Below, one piece after another: positions 1 through 7,210 of a stretch of DNA of 41,466 nt. The notes under the pieces are model-generated. The model was given only the letters and a program-made list of their open reading frames with translations, ran no database searches and was not told the DNA's origin. Each line of letters starts with the position of its first letter. Positions within the stretch are counted from its first letter, which is position 1. The position numbers and the translations under genes are program-made. Source of the DNA: Promethearchaeota archaeon (GTDB lineage Archaea > Asgardarchaeota > Lokiarchaeia > Sigyniarchaeales > SOKP01); assembly GCA_019057865.1 (NCBI GenBank), contig JAHLWP010000038.1, positions 1 through 41,466 of the forward strand, in the 5' to 3' direction.

Positions 1-1519
1 ACTGGTTTAATCCCGAAAAAGGGAAGGCAACATGATCCTGGTTTTGTGGGTGTTGCTGTGGCAATTGGAGTCATGATAAAGCCCCCTGTCTCTGTTAACC
101 AATGTACGCGCTATGCGTCCATTTTTTGCCAGTAAGTATCGACAATGGGGCATTTCTCTTTTCCAACAACTTTGTGATACCAAGTCCAAGCCTCAGGATT
201 ATTCCCAAATACTTGAGAATTCCAAGTATTAATCGGTTCCCCGACTGTGCCTAGGACTTTTAAAGAACTTAAGTCATGTTTCTTAACTGGTTCATCACCA
301 TATCGCATTAGAGCACGTATAGCTGTAGGAGCGGTATAAATTCCCATTTGAGATTGAAATAATCTAAAATAATGAGTTACCTTATGATGTTCGACAATGT
401 CCCAAAACCTGTATCCGTCGATAGAGTAGAAAAACTCTATATCGTCTACGTCAGGATATGTTGGAACACCTTCGAACATCAAACTTGTCGCTCCATTAGC
501 TAACGGTCCGTATACTATGTAGGAATGTCCGGTAATCCAGCCTATATTTCAGCTAAACATAAGGAATTCTTATATTCATCTGCCGTACAATACCAGACAT
601 CACCTTCATGGTAATTAAATACGATTCTATGCGTAAATGACGTATATAATATATAACCTGCTGTTGTATGTTTAACACCTTTTGGTTTTCCAGTTGTTCC
701 ACTTGTATATAAAATAAATAAAGTATCCTCAGAATCCATTGCTTCAGATTCGCATTCATCGCTCATCCCTTCAATAAAATCGTGATACCAAATATCTTTA
801 TCAGTGTGGGGAACTTCTCTGCCAGATCGTTTTACTACGATAACATGCTCTATTGTTGGAACATCATCAATAATTTGAACCACATCTGCTATTTTTGAAT
901 AGAATTTCCCTGCTCTTAAGGTTTCATCGCTGGTGAATAAGAGTCGTGAGTCAGAATCATCGATTCGGCCCTTTACAGCTTCTTTTGAGAAACCACCAAA
1001 AACTATAGAATGAATAACTCCAAGGCGAGCACAAGCAAGCATTATTATTGCTAATTCAGGAACCATAGGTAACCAAATTGTTACACGATCTCCCTTTTTC
1101 AAACCAAGTTTTTTCATACCATTGGCAACTTTATTAACTTCTCTTAATAATTCTGTGTAAGTGTAGGTTTTAACATGTCCTGGCTCGTCAGCTTCCCAAA
1201 TAAGAGCCACCGTATCACCTTTTCCAGCTTTTATATGTCGATCTAAACAGTTGTAAGCAACATTTAGTTTTCCTCCGACAAACCATTTACCAGGAAACAA
1301 TTCTGTTTTTTCCCATACTTTTTCATAAGGCTCGAACCAGTCTAGAGATTTTGCTTGTTCATCCCAAAAACCTTCCATATCTTCAATTGATTGTTTGTAA
1401 AGTTTCTTATATTCTTCTAAAGACATGCCAGATTTAGCAAATTCCTTGTTTAACTTAATAGGATCAAAAATGCGTGTTTCAGTAAGAATACTTTCCATCT
1501 TTTTGTCTTCTTCAGACAT
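1..1519 (-). CDS. acs: Acetyl-CoA synthetase (AMP-forming), 3' end off window, interrupted by five predicted BHB mini-introns
   Basis: It activates acetate with ATP and CoA to acetyl-CoA in the cytosol (ANL superfamily). The ATG at 1519 opens a typical N-terminal domain (NCLDRH near residue 90) followed by the P-loop [11 protein letters not shown]. From there the genomic frame is broken, but removing 548-579, 413-445, 341-370, 202-231 and 95-124 gives a continuous protein with family motifs intact at every junction: [42 protein letters not shown] and DTYWQ-TETGG. Exons run 1519-580, 547-446, 412-371, 340-232, 201-125 and 94-1; phases are 1, 1, 1, 2, 1. The first 313 codons contain no such insertion. 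The gene continues beyond base 1, so the catalytic-lysine C-terminal domain is not visible. A decayed pseudogene is the alternative, but exact restoration of conserved motifs five times argues strongly against it. Confidence 0.93.
95..124 (-). other. Predicted BHB mini-intron 5 of acs (30 nt, in-frame TAG)
   Basis: It splits the signature motif YWQ-TETGG. Unspliced, translation stops at a TAG six codons past the conserved Gln (at YWQKMDA). Removing 30 nt gives CAA A|CA GAG, restoring TYWQTETGGF. Transcript fold: stem AATGGACGC/GCGTACATT (one G-A mismatch), loop ATAGC, bulges AAA and AAC. The central helix is the weakest of the set (one C-G, two wobbles, one mismatch), so exact cut sites here are less certain. 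Phase 1. Confidence 0.82.
202..231 (-). other. Predicted BHB mini-intron 4 of acs (30 nt, no stop codon)
   Basis: Unspliced it inserts exactly ten residues ([10 protein letters not shown]) between EPIN and PEAW, which are contiguous in bacterial and archaeal enzymes. Excision gives CCG AT|T AAT CCT. Transcript fold: stem AATACTTGG/TCAAGTATT (eight Watson-Crick plus one wobble), loop AATTC (the same loop as intron 1), bulges ATT and AAT. The central helix pairs CCG with TGG, with the fourth pair mismatched. Phase 2. Confidence 0.88.
341..370 (-). other. Predicted BHB mini-intron 3 of acs (30 nt, no stop codon)
   Basis: Unspliced it adds ten residues ([14 protein letters not shown]) between KVT and the YTAPTAI motif. 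Excision gives CAT T|TT TAT, restoring KVTHFYTAPTAI. Transcript fold: stem TTTTAGATT/AATCTCAAA with one T-C mismatch, loop ATTTC, central helix CTCA/TGGG (three Watson-Crick plus one wobble), bulges TTA and AAT. It ends in TGGGAA, as intron 4 does. Only 42 nt of exon separate it from intron 2. Phase 1. Confidence 0.88.
413..445 (-). other. Predicted BHB mini-intron 2 of acs (33 nt, no stop codon)
   Basis: It reads through as an 11-residue insertion in a region that in acetyl-CoA synthetases reads PDxDRFW. Removing 33 nt gives GTA G|AC AGG, restoring YPDVDRFW. Transcript hairpin: CGATATAGAGT pairs with ACTCTATCG, leaving a 2-nt bulge on the 5' arm and a 6-nt loop TTTTCT. The central helix is CGT/ACG (three pairs, next pair A-G mismatched). 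The cut rule is the same as in the other introns: one nt before the stem and six nt after it. Being frame-neutral, it would be missed by ordinary gene calling. Phase 1. Confidence 0.82.
548..579 (-). other. Predicted BHB mini-intron 1 of acs (32 nt)
   Basis: Unspliced, the frame runs from CTAD into a TAG and then shifts. Removing 32 nt gives GCA G|AT ATA GGC TGG, the invariant CTAD-IGW. Transcript structure: stem TGAATATAAG/CTTATGTTTA (10 pairs, two wobbles) closed by loop AATTC; central helix CGGC/GCTG (three Watson-Crick plus one G-U); 5' bulge AGA and 3' bulge AAA, each cut after its second base. The stem is one pair longer than in the 30-nt introns and the length rises by exactly 2 nt. 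Phase 1. Confidence 0.88.
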
Positions 1520-1584
1520 AACATTTCATTTCTTTGAATTTTATTATATTTGAATTATTTTATGTTATATTTTTTGTTAATACA

Positions 1585-1600
1585 TTAAAAATTTTAAAGA
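1585..1600 (-). promoter_or_regulatory. Possible TATA region of acs
   Basis: On the minus strand an A/T-only stretch CTTTAAAATTTTT lies 65-80 nt upstream of the acs ATG. No strong ribosome-binding site precedes the ATG. Weakly supported, because the surrounding DNA is nearly all A/T. Confidence 0.25.
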
Positions 1601-1710
1601 TTCATGTTCAGTCTCATCGTAATTAAAATTATTATTTTAATAAGACGAGAATAAGTCAAAAAATAGATATATTAAATCATTTTTAAACATTTTATTTATA
1701 ATTTCAAAAA

Positions 1711-1720
1711 AAATATATAA
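1711..1720 (+). promoter_or_regulatory. TATA box candidate of the integrase gene
   Basis: AAATATATAA lies about 50 nt upstream of the ATG at 1769, within a purine-rich run. It fits an archaeal TATA box, with transcription starting roughly 25 nt downstream and leaving a short leader. Confidence 0.45.
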
Positions 1721-1768
1721 AGCCATATAATAATATTTAAATTATTTGAATGATTATAATATTTGATT

Positions 1769-3046
1769 ATGGATGCTAAAAAGTTGAATGGGTATATTTC
1801 CAGATATTTAACCAAACTTAAATCAAGTGAAAACAACATCGAAGAATATTATCTAAAGAAATTGACTGGATTATCACTTGGGACTCAACTATATTGTTTA
1901 CTATCAATGTGTAAGTTGTTTGAAACTGATGAACAAAGAAATATGAGTGGAAGATTTAAACCAAATAATGTAATATTGGAACATGCAGATGTAAATCAGT
2001 TGACTAAAGAGAATATATTTGATTTGTTAAGATGCAAATAGTATAAATCTCTTAAACCACAGACTCAACAATTACATATTAGAAGAATAAGACAATATCT
2101 AAAACATTCTAAAAGAGATGATTTAGAAGAATTATTACCAAAAAAATTTAAAATTGACGCAAAACAACTGAGTAAAACTGACCTAATAACAAGAGATGAT
2201 TTAGAATTAATTTTTAAATTTAGTAATTTATGGGGAAGGACTTTAGTAATGGTGATGTATGAAGGGGCATTGAGACGAGATGAATTATTAAGTATTAGAA
2301 AGAAAGATATAAAATTTGAACGTGGATATGCTATATTAAAAATTGTTCAATCAAAAACTGCTAAAAGAGACATTCCATTAGTTGAAAGCATACCTTATTT
2401 GAAAGAATATTTTGATAATAACTATTTTGAGTCAAATGATTTAATATTTCCTTATAAAGAAGCACATTTTCTAAATATGTATCTTAATGACCTTAAAAAC
2501 AAAATAGCAAAGAAATATCCCGAATGGAAGAACAAAAAAATATATCCACATTTGTTTAGACATTCAAGATTGACAGAATTGGCTTTATCAAAACTTAATG
2601 AACCCCAATTGAGAAAAATAGCAGGGTGGACAGCAAATTCTGATATGCCTAAAATTTATTTTCATTTAGATGATAGTGATATAATTAGTATTATGACAAA
2701 TAATGCAGTACAAAAACCAGAACCAAAAAGCGTTAAATTAGTTATATGTCCCGTCTGTAATATTGAAAATACAGAGCAAAGTACTTTCTGTTGGAAATGT
2801 AATAATATACTCAATGAAGAAAAGAGAAAAGAAGCTGGAATACAATTAATTACGCAATCAGATGAAATAAGAGAACTAAAGAATAAATTGAATGGTATGG
2901 AGAAAATAATTTTAATGTTAGAGGGGTTGTATACTCATCAAATAATCAAAGATAAATACCCAGATATTGAAATTGATAAAGATATCAATGTAACAAATAT
3001 AATTACAAAAGAATTCAATAAAATGTTTGAAAAAGATAAGGAATAA
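1769..3046 (+). pseudogene. Tyrosine recombinase (integrase) with C-terminal zinc ribbon; one in-frame TAG
   Basis: Site-specific recombinase that would integrate and excise the neighbouring element. ATG 1769 is preferred over a TTG two codons upstream. The frame continues through a single TAG at 2039-2041 with no shift (LLRCK-stop-YKSLKPQT), so it is either disabled or read through. Counting the TAG as a residue, the catalytic set is complete: Arg169 (GALRR), Lys196 (QSKT), His261 and Arg264 (HLFRHS), Trp287 (AGWT) and Tyr297 (KIYFHL). A CxxC...CxxC zinc ribbon follows (Cys327, 330, 341, 344), as in many archaeal integrases, then a short coiled coil. It sits next to acs, probably near the left edge of an integrated element. 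No 30-nt intron hairpin is present at the TAG. Confidence 0.85.
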
Positions 3047-3050
3047 TTAA

Positions 3051-3058
3051 TTTTTTTT
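3051..3058 (+). terminator. T-run terminator after integrase
   Basis: Eight consecutive T residues begin four nt after the integrase stop codon, as in archaeal T-run termination. Confidence 0.45.
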
Positions 3059-3091
3059 GTACAATCATTTTCATTTCTTCTTTTTTGGTTC

Positions 3092-3553
3092 TTAGCTTCC
3101 TTTAGTTCTCCTTTCACAAATCAATTTATAAATACCAAAAACAAAACAAATTAAAGAGGGTATAAAAAAAATAAGAACAACAGGAACTATCAACAAATAA
3201 ATCAAAGAATACTTTAAAGCAAAAATAATTTGTGAAGTTAAGAACAGAGATGTAAAAATAAGAATTGGTAAGCTTACTGCAATAATTAAATAATATATAT
3301 ATCTCCTGTTATTACCATATAATGATTTATATTTTACTATACCATATAAACCAATAGGAATAAGAAATAAACTCACAAAAAACATCATATATATATAAAT
3401 TACTAATAATCCCAATACTAAGAATATCAATCCAATAATAAGTAATGCAATCGATAAATAGTATATTTGTTTATTTTTCTTATCGATCATTTTTATATCA
3501 TCAGAATTCATACCTTCACTCTCATCTTCCTTTTCAGAAATACTCTTCACCAT
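3092..3553 (-). CDS. Small four-helix membrane protein, unknown function
   Basis: About 153 residues from the ATG at 3553; an upstream in-frame TTG has no obvious ribosome-binding site. The N-terminus is hydrophilic (KSISEKEDESEG) and is followed by four hydrophobic stretches at roughly residues 33-53, 56-75, 88-108 and 118-142. The C-terminus is basic (ERRTKGS). I recognise no family. A TATA-like ATTTATAAAT (3606-3616) and two palindromes (3626-3671) lie just upstream, so the gene is probably regulated. Confidence 0.6.
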   Translation of the reverse strand: MVKSISEKEDESEGMNSDDIKMIDKKNKQIYYLSIALLIIGLIFLVLGLLVIYIYMMFFVSLFLIPIGLYGIVKYKSLYGNNRRYIYYLIIAVSLPILIFTSLFLTSQIIFALKYSLIYLLIVPVVLIFFIPSLICFVFGIYKLICERRTKGS

Positions 3554-3641
3554 GAATCTTAAATTATCCAATTTTGTAAATAATCCTATAATTATAATTT
3601 TGGATTATTTATAAATACATTTAATCATTCATATGAATTGG

Positions 3642-3671
3642 ATAATCATTTAGACATGTTTAGATGATTAT
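3642..3671. promoter_or_regulatory. 30-bp near-perfect palindrome, operator candidate
   Basis: The arms ATAATCATTTAG and TTAGATGATTAT flank a central ACATGT; two of twelve arm positions mismatch. A second, 12-bp palindrome (ATTCATATGAAT) lies about 10 bp away. Both sit upstream of the TATA-like box of the minus-strand membrane gene starting at 3553. A dimeric ribbon-helix-helix or winged-helix protein from the same element is a plausible binder (inference). Confidence 0.5.
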
Positions 3672-3777
3672 TTTCGAGTTTTGAATCAATTTTTCAAAAA
3701 TCCCCGTACCCTTAATAGACAGATGATTGAAAAAAATGTATTTTTTTGTCCATATTATTTATCAAAAAAAAGTGAAA

Positions 3778-4131
3778 TTATACTGCTCCTAATATCTCTA
3801 TTATTGCTCTTAATGTCGTTAAATAATCTTGAGCCTGTCTTCTTGTTACACCAATTTTATTTATTGTATAATCATCTAAATCTTGAACAGACAAAGCATC
3901 TAAAAGACATAACATTCTCTGACAACCAAATTCCATATGTCTAAAATCAAACACTCTTGGCTTGGCAATCACTTTCTTTTCAAACTCAATCATATCAGAT
4001 GATATAATTTCAGCAAACTTAATTAATTTTTTGAAGCATTTTGTATTCATCTTTTTTATAGCATTGCTTCTTTTTTTATCTATTTTTTCTAACATCTTTA
4101 ACCCTCGTTTTACTTTTTCTTTCTTTGCCAT
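3778..4131 (-). CDS. Helical protein of the integrated element, unknown function
   Basis: 118 residues from the ATG at 4131, overlapping the end of the upstream gene by 22 nt, so the two are likely co-translated. The N-terminus is strongly basic (MAKKEKVKRGLKMLEK). The rest is predicted helical, with a Cys pair context (FGCQRMLCLLDAL) and a C-terminal segment resembling a helix-turn-helix (NKIGVTRRQAQDYLTTL). I do not recognise the family. Confidence 0.6.
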   Translation of the reverse strand: MAKKEKVKRGLKMLEKIDKKRSNAIKKMNTKCFKKLIKFAEIISSDMIEFEKKVIAKPRVFDFRHMEFGCQRMLCLLDALSVQDLDDYTINKIGVTRRQAQDYLTTLRAIIEILGAV

Positions 4132-4652
4132 AACCAATATTCGAAGTTGCCTGTTATTTTTCCAGCATGAATGGCGTTTTTATTGGTTTCTTTTTCGAAT
4201 TGGCACATTAGATTAGTTTTGGGCTTATTCCACACTTGTCCTTTTTTGTGTTTACTTTTTGGCTTACTCCGAGGTTGTCTTTTTTTATGTTGTGGCTTTC
4301 TTACTTTTGTTAATGGTATTTTATTCAACTCTACTTCTAATCTTTTAATCATATATTCTATATGTCTATTTATGTGAATTTGAACCCTTACTGGTAATTT
4401 ATTAAGAAATTTTGGATGATACTGGTTCATAACATTATAGACTAATTTTTGATAAATTTCTATTCTATAATATGATCTATCATAATATCCTTTAGCTGGT
4501 GGTTTAATTGGATTAATTGGTATCTTGATTTTTTCTCTTATATCAACTTTTTTATCTAAAACTCTATTTAAATGAATTATAATATCTTTAATTCCATGTA
4601 TAGCAGCCGATATAATAAATATAATAAATATGAAAGAATATTTGAGTTGAAA
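4110..4652 (-). CDS. Basic protein with C-terminal ITGNF motif; start unresolved
   Basis: The frame is open from 4652 to the stop at 4110. The first ATG is at 4430, but clearly protein-like sequence extends upstream of it (IHLNRVLDKKVDIREK, KPPAKGYYDRSYYRIE), so the true start is a non-ATG codon or the gene is truncated at its 5' end. The region around residues 115-140 is rich in Lys, Arg and His (KPQHKKRQPRSKPKSKHKKG), suggesting nucleic-acid binding. The end reads NAIHAGKITGNFEYW, resembling the gene at 7211 (SAIWRNRITGNF). Function unknown. Confidence 0.55.
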   Translation of the reverse strand, partial: FQLKYSFIFIIFIISAAIHGIKDIIIHLNRVLDKKVDIREKIKIPINPIKPPAKGYYDRSYYRIEIYQKLVYNVMNQYHPKFLNKLPVRVQIHINRHIEYMIKRLEVELNKIPLTKVRKPQHKKRQPRSKPKSKHKKGQVWNKPKTNLMCQFEKETNKNAIHAGKITGNFEYWLWQRKKK

Positions 4653-4979
4653 TTAAGAAAAAAATTGTTTATTTAATTTTTTTATTATTAATTCTAAATC
4701 TTAGAGAAGATTAAAAGAATTATGATATATATTGAATTATTGTTGGGTATTCTATTATTATAATTTAGAGTGTAGTGTTAGAAGTTAAATAATAAGTTAT
4801 ATATCTTTCGAGTATCGGGAAATAACAGGTATTTTTGAATATGTTCTTAATTTTTTATAATATATAATTATTGATATTTATTTGAAAAGAATCGATGAAA
4901 AAATAGGTAAAAAATAGATTTTTTGAAAATTTCAAATATATTTTTCAAAATTAATTTAAATACAGATCTTAAACTTAAA
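4653..4979. other. Intergenic, no gene seen
   Basis: 327 nt, very A/T rich, between two minus-strand genes. Both strands are closed by frequent stops. The only less A/T-rich patch, around 4808-4835 (TTTCGAGTATCGGGAAATAAC), matches nothing I recognise. Confidence 0.5.
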
Positions 4980-5369
4980 CTAATCTTTTTTTGAAACCTT
5001 TTGGGAAATATCTGTTGGATATTCTCTTTCTTTATAATTCTCAAATCTCTTTAGTGTATCATTTATATTCTCTAATCTATATTCTAAATCATCAATTTTA
5101 TCGACAATTTTTGCAAGATTCGTATCAGGTCCTTCAATAATATTCTTAGCACTTTTTCTATTATCTGCTTTTATAGCTAACTTATGAACAGCATCATCAA
5201 ATACTTTCCGATCAATTTCATTTTTGCGAAATTTTTCAATTTTCTTAGCGAGTTTATTGATTTTCCAATTACTTAATATATACTTAATAGCAGCGACCGA
5301 CGTAATAAATAATAAAATTAAGGAAATTATTTGAACAATTAAATTAAGAACTTCAATTTCAAGTGTCAT
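4980..5369 (-). CDS. Single-pass membrane protein with coiled-coil tail
   Basis: 129 residues. One N-terminal membrane segment (about 8-32, NLIVQIISLILLFITSVAAIKY) is followed by a charged helical cytoplasmic region (KINKLAKKIEKFRKNEID) and a C-terminal amphipathic coiled coil (NLAKIVDKIDDLEYRLENI). No enzyme motif. It could be a small scaffold or a membrane anchor for an element-encoded complex. Confidence 0.6.
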   Translation of the reverse strand: MTLEIEVLNLIVQIISLILLFITSVAAIKYILSNWKINKLAKKIEKFRKNEIDRKVFDDAVHKLAIKADNRKSAKNIIEGPDTNLAKIVDKIDDLEYRLENINDTLKRFENYKEREYPTDISQKVSKKD

Positions 5370-5510
5370 TTTTAAAAAGTGGATAATTTGTTTTTTAGTT
5401 AATAAATTATTGAAATGCTATTTAATAATTGTTATTAATTGAGAAATTATTCAAGTCTTTACCTTCATCAGATAAATTAAATCGTTTGTAAAAGTCTTTA
5501 AACACTAATT

Positions 5511-5657
5511 TTAATTTTCTGACTTTTCTTCAGAATCAAGAATTTCTTTAGCTTTATCTCTAAGAATTTCATTAAGAAATTCAGCTGTTGACCTATAACC
5601 CAATTCAGGATGGTTATTCAAATACTTCTTAAAAACTTCAAATATTCTACGATTATT
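5511..5657 (-). pseudogene. Truncated ribbon-helix-helix gene remnant
   Basis: The open stretch encodes RRIFEVFKKYLNNHPELGYR then STAEFLNEILRDKAKEILD. It aligns with the intact small protein at 11084-11260 (ALYHVFKEYIESNPQLGYTN, then VSMYLKEVIRLKAQE). A stop lies directly upstream, and the expected N-terminal beta-strand (KYDLKIP) is missing or shifted into another frame (SKII). Probably a decayed copy, although an ATA start at ATA TTT GAA cannot be excluded. Confidence 0.5.
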
Positions 5658-5744
5658 TTAGAATCACAAATACATAAAAAATTAAAATTAATATATCTTA
5701 AATTATTGTAAGATAAAAAAGACAAAAAATGGAAGTGAAATTAT

Positions 5745-6512
5745 TTGGAGCTTGAAAATATTTTTAATATTGGATGCCTTTTGGGGAATTGTAAAATATG
5801 GACAATATCACCTAAACCTTTTGACTCTCCTTTTTATCAGACAATACTAATCCCTTTAAATATACTAAAAAACAAATTAGAAAATTTAGAAATCCAAGAA
5901 TATGGTAATGAGGTAATAGATATTCTTAAACAAAAAAAAGACAATGAAGAAGAACTGAGTAAAAAAGATATTGAGAAATTAAATAAACGCCTAAAACAAT
6001 TACTTAAAGAATTAATAGAAAATTTAATTAAAAGAATTCCTATTTGGGAAGACAGAATTATTAATGAGTTGATTAAAATTAAAGTAGTGAAGTTATCTAC
6101 TGATACAATTCTAAATCCAGAAAAACTTTCACTTGGAGCAGAATTATTTTTCGATATAAAAATTTGGGATAAAATGTCAAATCTTGAGAAAGATGACTTA
6201 GATGACGGTTGTCGGTGTATTTCATTACAAGCGTGGACTCCAGCTGCGATGATTACAATGAGGGTTATAGAATCGGTTTTAAGAAATTATTACCAGAAAA
6301 TTACTTCAAATGATCCAGTAGGTAAAATGTGGGGATCTATGTTAATTGAATTGAAAAATCATCAATCTGCTAATCAAAAATTAGTTGAATATTTTGATTA
6401 TCTTAAAGATATTAGAAATTCAATCCAACATCCTGATGTAAGATTTTCACAATTTGAAGCTGAAGATACTTTTCATCATGCAATTCATATTTTAAATACA
6501 TTTTATTCTTAA
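5745..6512 (+). CDS. HEPN-type protein with RNxxxH motif
   Basis: 255 residues. TTG 5745 is chosen because GGAAGTGA ends 6 nt upstream. Residues 45-110 form a charged helical coil. The C-terminal 100 residues are all-helical (PAAMITMRVIESVLRNYYQK) and end in RNSIQHPD, an Rx4-6H motif (Arg224, His229) characteristic of HEPN ribonucleases in toxin-antitoxin, abortive-infection and CRISPR ancillary proteins. It may act as an RNase toxin or defence protein, but no adjacent nucleotidyltransferase antitoxin is present, so its role is open. A non-catalytic DUF4145-like helical protein is the alternative. Confidence 0.65.
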   Translation: MELENIFNIGCLLGNCKIWTISPKPFDSPFYQTILIPLNILKNKLENLEIQEYGNEVIDILKQKKDNEEELSKKDIEKLNKRLKQLLKELIENLIKRIPIWEDRIINELIKIKVVKLSTDTILNPEKLSLGAELFFDIKIWDKMSNLEKDDLDDGCRCISLQAWTPAAMITMRVIESVLRNYYQKITSNDPVGKMWGSMLIELKNHQSANQKLVEYFDYLKDIRNSIQHPDVRFSQFEAEDTFHHAIHILNTFYS

Positions 6513-6618
6513 TTTTATATACATTTTTTTACTTTTATTTTATAATATGTTTTAATTAGCAGGGAAGAAACTAACAAAAAAATTTTTAGTCAGTATTTTT
6601 CGCAACAATAAATTATTA

Positions 6619-6925
6619 TTATGATATATTCATTTCAACGCCAAATTCAGTTTCAAGATTTAATCTTGAAGTTGAAATTTCATCAACTATTTTTATTGAT
6701 GGGCTATCTATTTTTAAAATCTTCTGTTTAACTAATAAATTCAAACTTGAATTAATAATGGATTATCGAAACATCATTCAAAAAAAATATGTACAAATTG
6801 ATGATAGATTGAAAATTTTTGGAATGAATTATATTTATTCTTTGTTCTAAAAATTCTAAATTTTTTTGCCTTATCCACTTCAATTTCTTGATATTAATTT
6901 TTTGATAAAATCGTGTTTTTGACAT
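6619..6925 (-). pseudogene. Frameshifted small winged-helix-like gene
   Basis: ATG 6925 opens 57 codons (starting MSKTRFYQKINIKKLKW) to a TAA at 6752-6754. Protein-like sequence continues in another frame (NSSLNLLVKQKILKIDS, then PSIKIVDEISTSRLNLE) to the stop at 6619. The second part looks like a recognition helix and wing. One indel near 6760 would join them into a protein of about 102 residues. Low complexity makes this tentative. Confidence 0.4.
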
Positions 6926-6933
6926 TCTCACAC

Positions 6934-6978
6934 TGTCTACTCTTTTAAATTAACATAAAATACACCATCGAGTAGACA
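6934..6978. repeat. 9-bp inverted repeat with 27-nt spacer
   Basis: TGTCTACTC (6934-6942) and GAGTAGACA (6970-6978) are perfect inverted copies. They lie in a gene-free 285-nt stretch that is locally less A/T rich (CACGGTCTAATCCC follows). Possible roles are an operator, a replication or transfer site, or a recombination core site; nothing here decides between them. Confidence 0.45.
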
Positions 6979-7210
6979 CGGTCTAATCCCTATGTAATCG
7001 ATTTTTTATTTAATATATATATTTTGGAGATCAAACTATATGAAATAAAGAATTTTAGTTTTCATATAAATCCAAATCTGTTTGTAGATTAACTGAAAAG
7101 CTACATGAACATATGGATTTATATATGATAACATTTTCTAATTATTTAATAAAATTTATTTTAAAAACCAATGATTAAAATAATCAAAATTAAAGTTGGA
7201 GGTATAGAAT

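Noticed and set aside
95..124. TAG in acs read as pyrrolysine or readthrough
   Set aside because: Readthrough would leave a ten-residue insertion inside the invariant YWQTETGG motif; excision explains it better.
95..579. acs as an ordinary frameshifted pseudogene or assembly error
   Set aside because: Five separate segments of nearly identical length each restore an invariant motif when removed, and all fold as the same BHB structure. Random decay would not do this.
95..579. Translational bypassing elements (as in T4 gene 60 or yeast mitochondrial byps)
   Set aside because: Hairpins and sizes are similar, but there are no matched take-off and landing codons, and the bulge-helix-bulge geometry is consistent at all six sites. 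Bypassing stays a second hypothesis until transcripts are seen.
2030..2075. A seventh mini-intron at the integrase TAG
   Set aside because: No 9-5-9 hairpin spans the TAG; arms TTAAG/CTTAA leave a 19-nt loop, the central helix does not pair, and the unspliced protein looks natural on both sides.
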